In this document: positions 60,741 through 64,000 of the stretch, one piece after another
Layout of the letters: every line of letters starts with the position of its first letter
How positions within the stretch are numbered: the stretch's first letter is position 1
Assembly (NCBI GenBank): GCA_963931865.1
Contig: OZ007507.1
Coordinates: forward strand, 13,492,932-13,556,931
DNA length: 64,000 bases
Source of the DNA: Axinella damicornis
Taxonomy: Eukaryota > Porifera > Demospongiae > Axinellida > Axinellidae
Direction: 5' to 3'
Made by a program: the position numbers and the translations under genes
Notes under the pieces: model-generated
Seen by the model: the letters and a program-made list of their open reading frames with translations, nothing else
What the model was told of the DNA's origin: nothing
The model's database searches: none

Positions 60741-60812
60741 TCACACCTTGTAGCTACTTACACCTTGTAGCTACTTACACCTTGTAGCTACTTACACCTT
60801 GTAGCTACTTGT
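60741..60812. repeat. 17-bp tandem repeat
   Basis: Four copies of ACACCTTGTAGCTACTT in direct succession, with no associated gene. Confidence 0.85.
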
Positions 60813-61029
60813 CAGTCCACACAAATACAGTTGTAATTAGTCCTAACACTTCTCCAGGGCAGTGTGTCTCTACAAGGATTACAACCGTGGGAACTGGCCC
60901 TTAAAATGCCTTGTCCAGTGTAGGACAAAGAATAGATCAAGTGAAGAACAGGATCGTTTAGCTATCTACAGCCTGATCTGGCCCTAAACCTCAGCCTAGT
61001 CGTGTTCTTCAGTTAACGATAATGGTTAC

Positions 61030-61350
61030 TTTTCACTAAACTTGCTACATGGCATACCTCTCCTCAAGTTAAAACAGGTCAAAGGTCACATGCATTGAAA
61101 TGACACACACAATGAGCTTCAGCCATTAGTCATGTCGTAGATGAGATGGCAATATTCCTCTATGCTTCAACAAGAAGTCAGAATTTCATTCAGTTAGCCG
61201 CAGATAAATGCTTGCCTTCCTTCGCCGATTAGTGGGGCGGGGCTTTCGTCGCCGGAACCGGAAGGTCTTGGCCACGCAAGACTTTCGCCCCGCCCCACTA
61301 ATCGTGCGCAGGACGGCTGGGCCACGCGAGACTAGTAAATGCTCTCTTGC
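61030..61350. repeat. Decayed copy of the long-TIR element with an inserted foldback
   Basis: AGGTCAAAGGTCACATGCAT, GATGAGATGGCAATATTCCT and CTATGCTTCAACAAGAAGT match the middle of the 14611 element. Within it, 61226-61304 is a GC-rich hairpin (CGATTAGTGGGGCGGGGC and complement). Similar TAAATGCT sequences flank the insert near 61206 and 61336. Confidence 0.55.
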
Positions 61351-62018
61351 TAACCAGATGCAGGCACCCGTGGACAACAGCTCATGGACATGGATGCTCA
61401 AAGCTTGTTAGATGCTGCTCAGAGCTGTCTCATGCTCAGCTCACCTGAGAGCCACCTTTGTTGAAGCTAATCAAGTTGAATATGACCTTAGTTTGACCTG
61501 TACAAACTTGAGGAACGATGGAATCTAGTCACGGCACGGATTGGTCATTCAGCCCGCATCCACATACCAGCAGTAAGTAGGCCTTCAGATGTACTGTACA
61601 TGTACCAAGGATAATTACATGTACTTGTGCTATTAATAGTTACAGTGGTGACGTCATATTGATTGCATGAACTTTTGATGTAATCGAGGAAGTGGATTGC
61701 GCAATGCACTTCGTTCAGCTGACCTGCGATTAATATTTAAGTCGCAGAGCAGCAAAGCACCAAAATTCGAGTGAGGTATTAGCTAACCGTGCATTCAAGT
61801 GCCAACGAATATAGGATTATCGCTGTACAAATGGCAACCAATGCAACTCTCACAGATGCCAGTAAGCCGTGTGAAGTACATGTAGTTACTATTCAGACCC
61901 AACCAAAAGGGGAGTGTCTGGGCTGTAGTCAAAGCTAGTGTGTACAATGACCACAATCATGTGGCCAGTCGTGAGGTATGTATTCAAGAGCCAGATGGTT
62001 TCAGTCTTAAGCTTAGTA

Positions 62019-62062
62019 TAGCCTCGTTCCCAGGCTCTCATTCTTGCCTGGGAATGAGGCTA
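62019..62062. mobile_element. 44-bp minimal MITE, TAGCCTCGTTCCCAGGC ends
   Basis: TAGCCTCGTTCCCAGGC meets GCCTGGGAATGAGGCTA across a 10-base loop. Target duplication not clear. Confidence 0.7.
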
Positions 62063-62128
62063 GTCGTAGTAGGGCTTCACCAGACTGTTGACTTTAAACA
62101 CTATACTTAGCCTCTCCAAAACACAAAA

Positions 62129-62724
62129 TAACTAGAGGTGTTCATAGAACACATACCCTGCGCTGAATGTCAGGCCAGGATGCATGCAGTGCAGCTACAA
62201 TCGACGTGACATCTCTGCCGATGCGCATCGAACAGGGCTGCTATCGCATATACTGTGTTCGTGTATGGCCATATCCAAGGTGTGGGAGTGACCGCTTACC
62301 GTATATACTATATTGTGAAGCTGGAGAGGTGGGGCTAAATGTTACGAAAAATAGGAAATAGCTGGAAAAAACAGCCGAAACAATAGCCATGATGTCTGTG
62401 AAGTACATAGATCGTGAGAAAGCAGTTTCCAAGTGGTTATCTCGAAGCATGAAGTTTCCAAATGCACTGCGTGTCCTGTTCTTCAAGTCACGAAGAGGTG
62501 GAGCCAATGTTATGAATAGTTATGAAAAGTAGGAAATAGCCGAAATACGGAGCGCCTTGACTTCAGTCAGGTACACATAGAGCAGTTTTTTGCTATTTGC
62601 TATTGTTTGACTCCATTTCGATGGTTTATGAGAGTAGATTTCAATTTTTTTCACCTGAAAGATGACAGACAGACGGACAAAACCGATTGCTTAACCCCGC
62701 TTCGCGCATGCGCGCGCGGGGTAA
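62129..62724 (-). mobile_element. Uninterrupted reverse copy of the TTACCCCGC repeat
   Basis: Ends TAACTAGAGGTGTTC and GCGCGGGGTAA correspond to the reverse of 50539-51792. It retains CCTTGACTT at 62555-62563, the intact pre-insertion site of the 50736 MITE. The TCATGGCTATTGTTTCGGCT and ACACAGTATA segments are conserved with 51500-51680. Confidence 0.75.
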
Positions 62725-62763
62725 TTAATATTATTAGCTATATATGTAGCTGCACAATTACCT

Positions 62764-62831
62764 TCATTCCCGGGCTCTCCCACACACGAACAAAAATTGA
62801 GAGCGACGAATGAGGCCTGGGAACGAGGCTA
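62764..62831. mobile_element. MITE of the TTCCCAG family (degraded left end)
   Basis: CATTCCCGGGCTCTC pairs with GAGAGC and GCCTGGGAACGAGGCTA, ending at about 62831. It lies ~70 bases upstream of the first recognised exon of the plus-strand gene. Confidence 0.5.
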
Positions 62832-62899
62832 CTGCACAGTCATAATATCAAATGTCAGCCCATGGTTACGAATTGTGATATATATATATCTTTCTGCAG

Positions 62900-64000
62900 T
62901 CTGTGTGTTACCCCGTCTGCATGTGTGGCATCTTGCACTGACTACTTTTGGTGCTATTGCTCTGTTGGTTGCCATAGTGATCACCATCACTGGAATGGTG
63001 GTTTCCTGTCGTAGGAAGCCTGGTGAGTTATCTGCATTTTCTGCCTCATTTACAGCATGTGGATTCCTATAACTACCACAGTTCTTGAGATAGCTATAAG
63101 AACCAGTGCCATGGCATTGTACAAGTTAACTGTATGTCTTATTGACTTATCCCATATATGCAGTCAGCAGGTGCTTACACAGACTCTATATTGGACTGAC
63201 TGTGGGGACTTGTATTCTCACCCTGAATGGACTAGCTTGGTGGATTGTGTTTGGTGTCGTTGCATCTAACCCTCCAAATGGCGGTACGATCAACTGTTCC
63301 ATGTATAGTTCAGTACTAGCCGCTCGTTCCTAGGCCCCACCCAACTTTTTGTTGCTAATCTCAGTCACATTTTTCGCAGTCAACCAATATATAGTCCATG
63401 GTTCTTTCGTCCATGCAACCGAAAGCGGCACACGGGCCTGGGAACGAGGCTAGTGCAGTATGTATGCTTAGCTACAAAGAATTGAATAATGGATGTACCA
63501 TTTTATTAGCATAGATACGGTATATGGCAACTGGATTAGATACCTTACTACAATACAGTGGGCATGATGACTAAACTCGTTTCAAAGCCCTCCATGCACA
63601 TCACTTTATATGCAGCGAAACTGGCTGGTGAAATCAAGTTTACCACTACTTTGCCCAGCTGAATCAGGCTCCTCCCCAGCTTTTGTGTGTGGTATGCAGC
63701 AAAACCTTGGCGGGGGAGGGGGGAAGGGGACCCTTGGTAAATATGATAATGTCTGAAATAATTATAATGGGCTTTAGAGGTACATACTGTATAGTGTTCT
63801 CACCATCCTCAGCAGCTCAATATGTTACTAATAGGTCATGAATGTTTGTTAATCGCATCATAACATAATTATGTATTGTCCTTTCCCCCTAGACTTCTGT
63901 AACCCAAAGTGGCAAAACTCTCGTGATAGGGCAGTTATCCAGGCATTTAGTATCTCCACTGCTGCCCTCATCTTCACCTCAGCTGCTGTGATCTGGCTCG
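62900..64000 (+). CDS. Multi-pass membrane protein, partial (at least three exons)
   Basis: I do not recognise the family. Three exons are supported by splice sites and hydrophobic coding: 62900-63022, 63164-63283 and 63893-64000 (runs off the window). Both introns are GT-AG and phase 1, and the joined frame stays open. The product has a membrane segment (FGAIALLVAIVITITGMVV) followed by basic SCRRKP, a second (LYIGLTVGTCILTLNG...WWIVFGVV), a polar loop SNPPNGDFCNPKWQNSRDR, and a third (AFSISTAALIFTSAAVIWL). This suggests a small three- or four-helix membrane protein. The upstream start exon was not identified, so the 5' end is open. The acceptor of the first listed exon is TTTCTGCAG. Confidence 0.6.
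63321..63452. mobile_element. MITE of the TTCCCAG family
   Basis: TAGCCGCTCGTTCCTAGGCCC on the left pairs with GGGCCTGGGAACGAGGCTA on the right. It sits in intron 2 of the partial plus-strand membrane-protein gene. Flanks GTTCAGTAC and GTGCAGTAT are a degraded 9-bp duplication. Confidence 0.65.

Overview
The window looks like nuclear DNA of an invertebrate animal, most plausibly a sponge. All larger genes are split by GT-AG introns, the gene products are animal families (DBH/MOXD1-type copper monooxygenases and a class C GPCR), and introns and intergenic DNA are packed with inverted-repeat DNA transposons. No bacterial-type operons, rRNA or tRNA genes were seen. The sponge assignment is an inference from the intron-poor GABA-B-like receptor and the repeat style; no species is claimed.

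Layout. (1) 654-2923, minus strand: a GABA-B-like receptor in essentially one exon, interrupted by a one-base frameshift. (2) 4133-57779, minus strand: a head-to-tail array of four complete DBH/MOXD1-like monooxygenase genes, called A (4133-16674), B (18519-30337), C (33407-43797) and D (45939-57779). Each has 13 coding exons with identical intron phases. Each encodes a signal peptide, a DOMON domain, both halves of the copper monooxygenase core with all six copper ligands, and a C-terminal hydrophobic tail that resembles a GPI-anchor signal. A and D form one subfamily and B and C another (order A-B-B-A), and the 5' end of C is a mosaic of B-like and A-like sequence. (3) 57780-62899: repeat-rich DNA with nested transposons. 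(4) 62900-64000, plus strand: part of a multi-pass membrane protein gene that runs off the window.

The non-coding DNA is dominated by small non-autonomous DNA transposons. The clearest family starts TAGYCTCGTTCCCAG and makes 9-10 bp target duplications, as Mutator-like elements do; a decayed Mutator-type transposase lies at about 31030-31415. Paralogous introns and repeats preserve the empty sites of several insertions. A 1538-bp member carries internal sequence, a TATA-like box and a palindromic satellite.

The four monooxygenases are predicted to be secretory-pathway or cell-surface enzymes that hydroxylate small substrates in an ascorbate-dependent, copper-dependent reaction. The nearby GABA-B-like receptor could sense small amine or amino-acid ligands, but a functional link between them is only a hypothesis.
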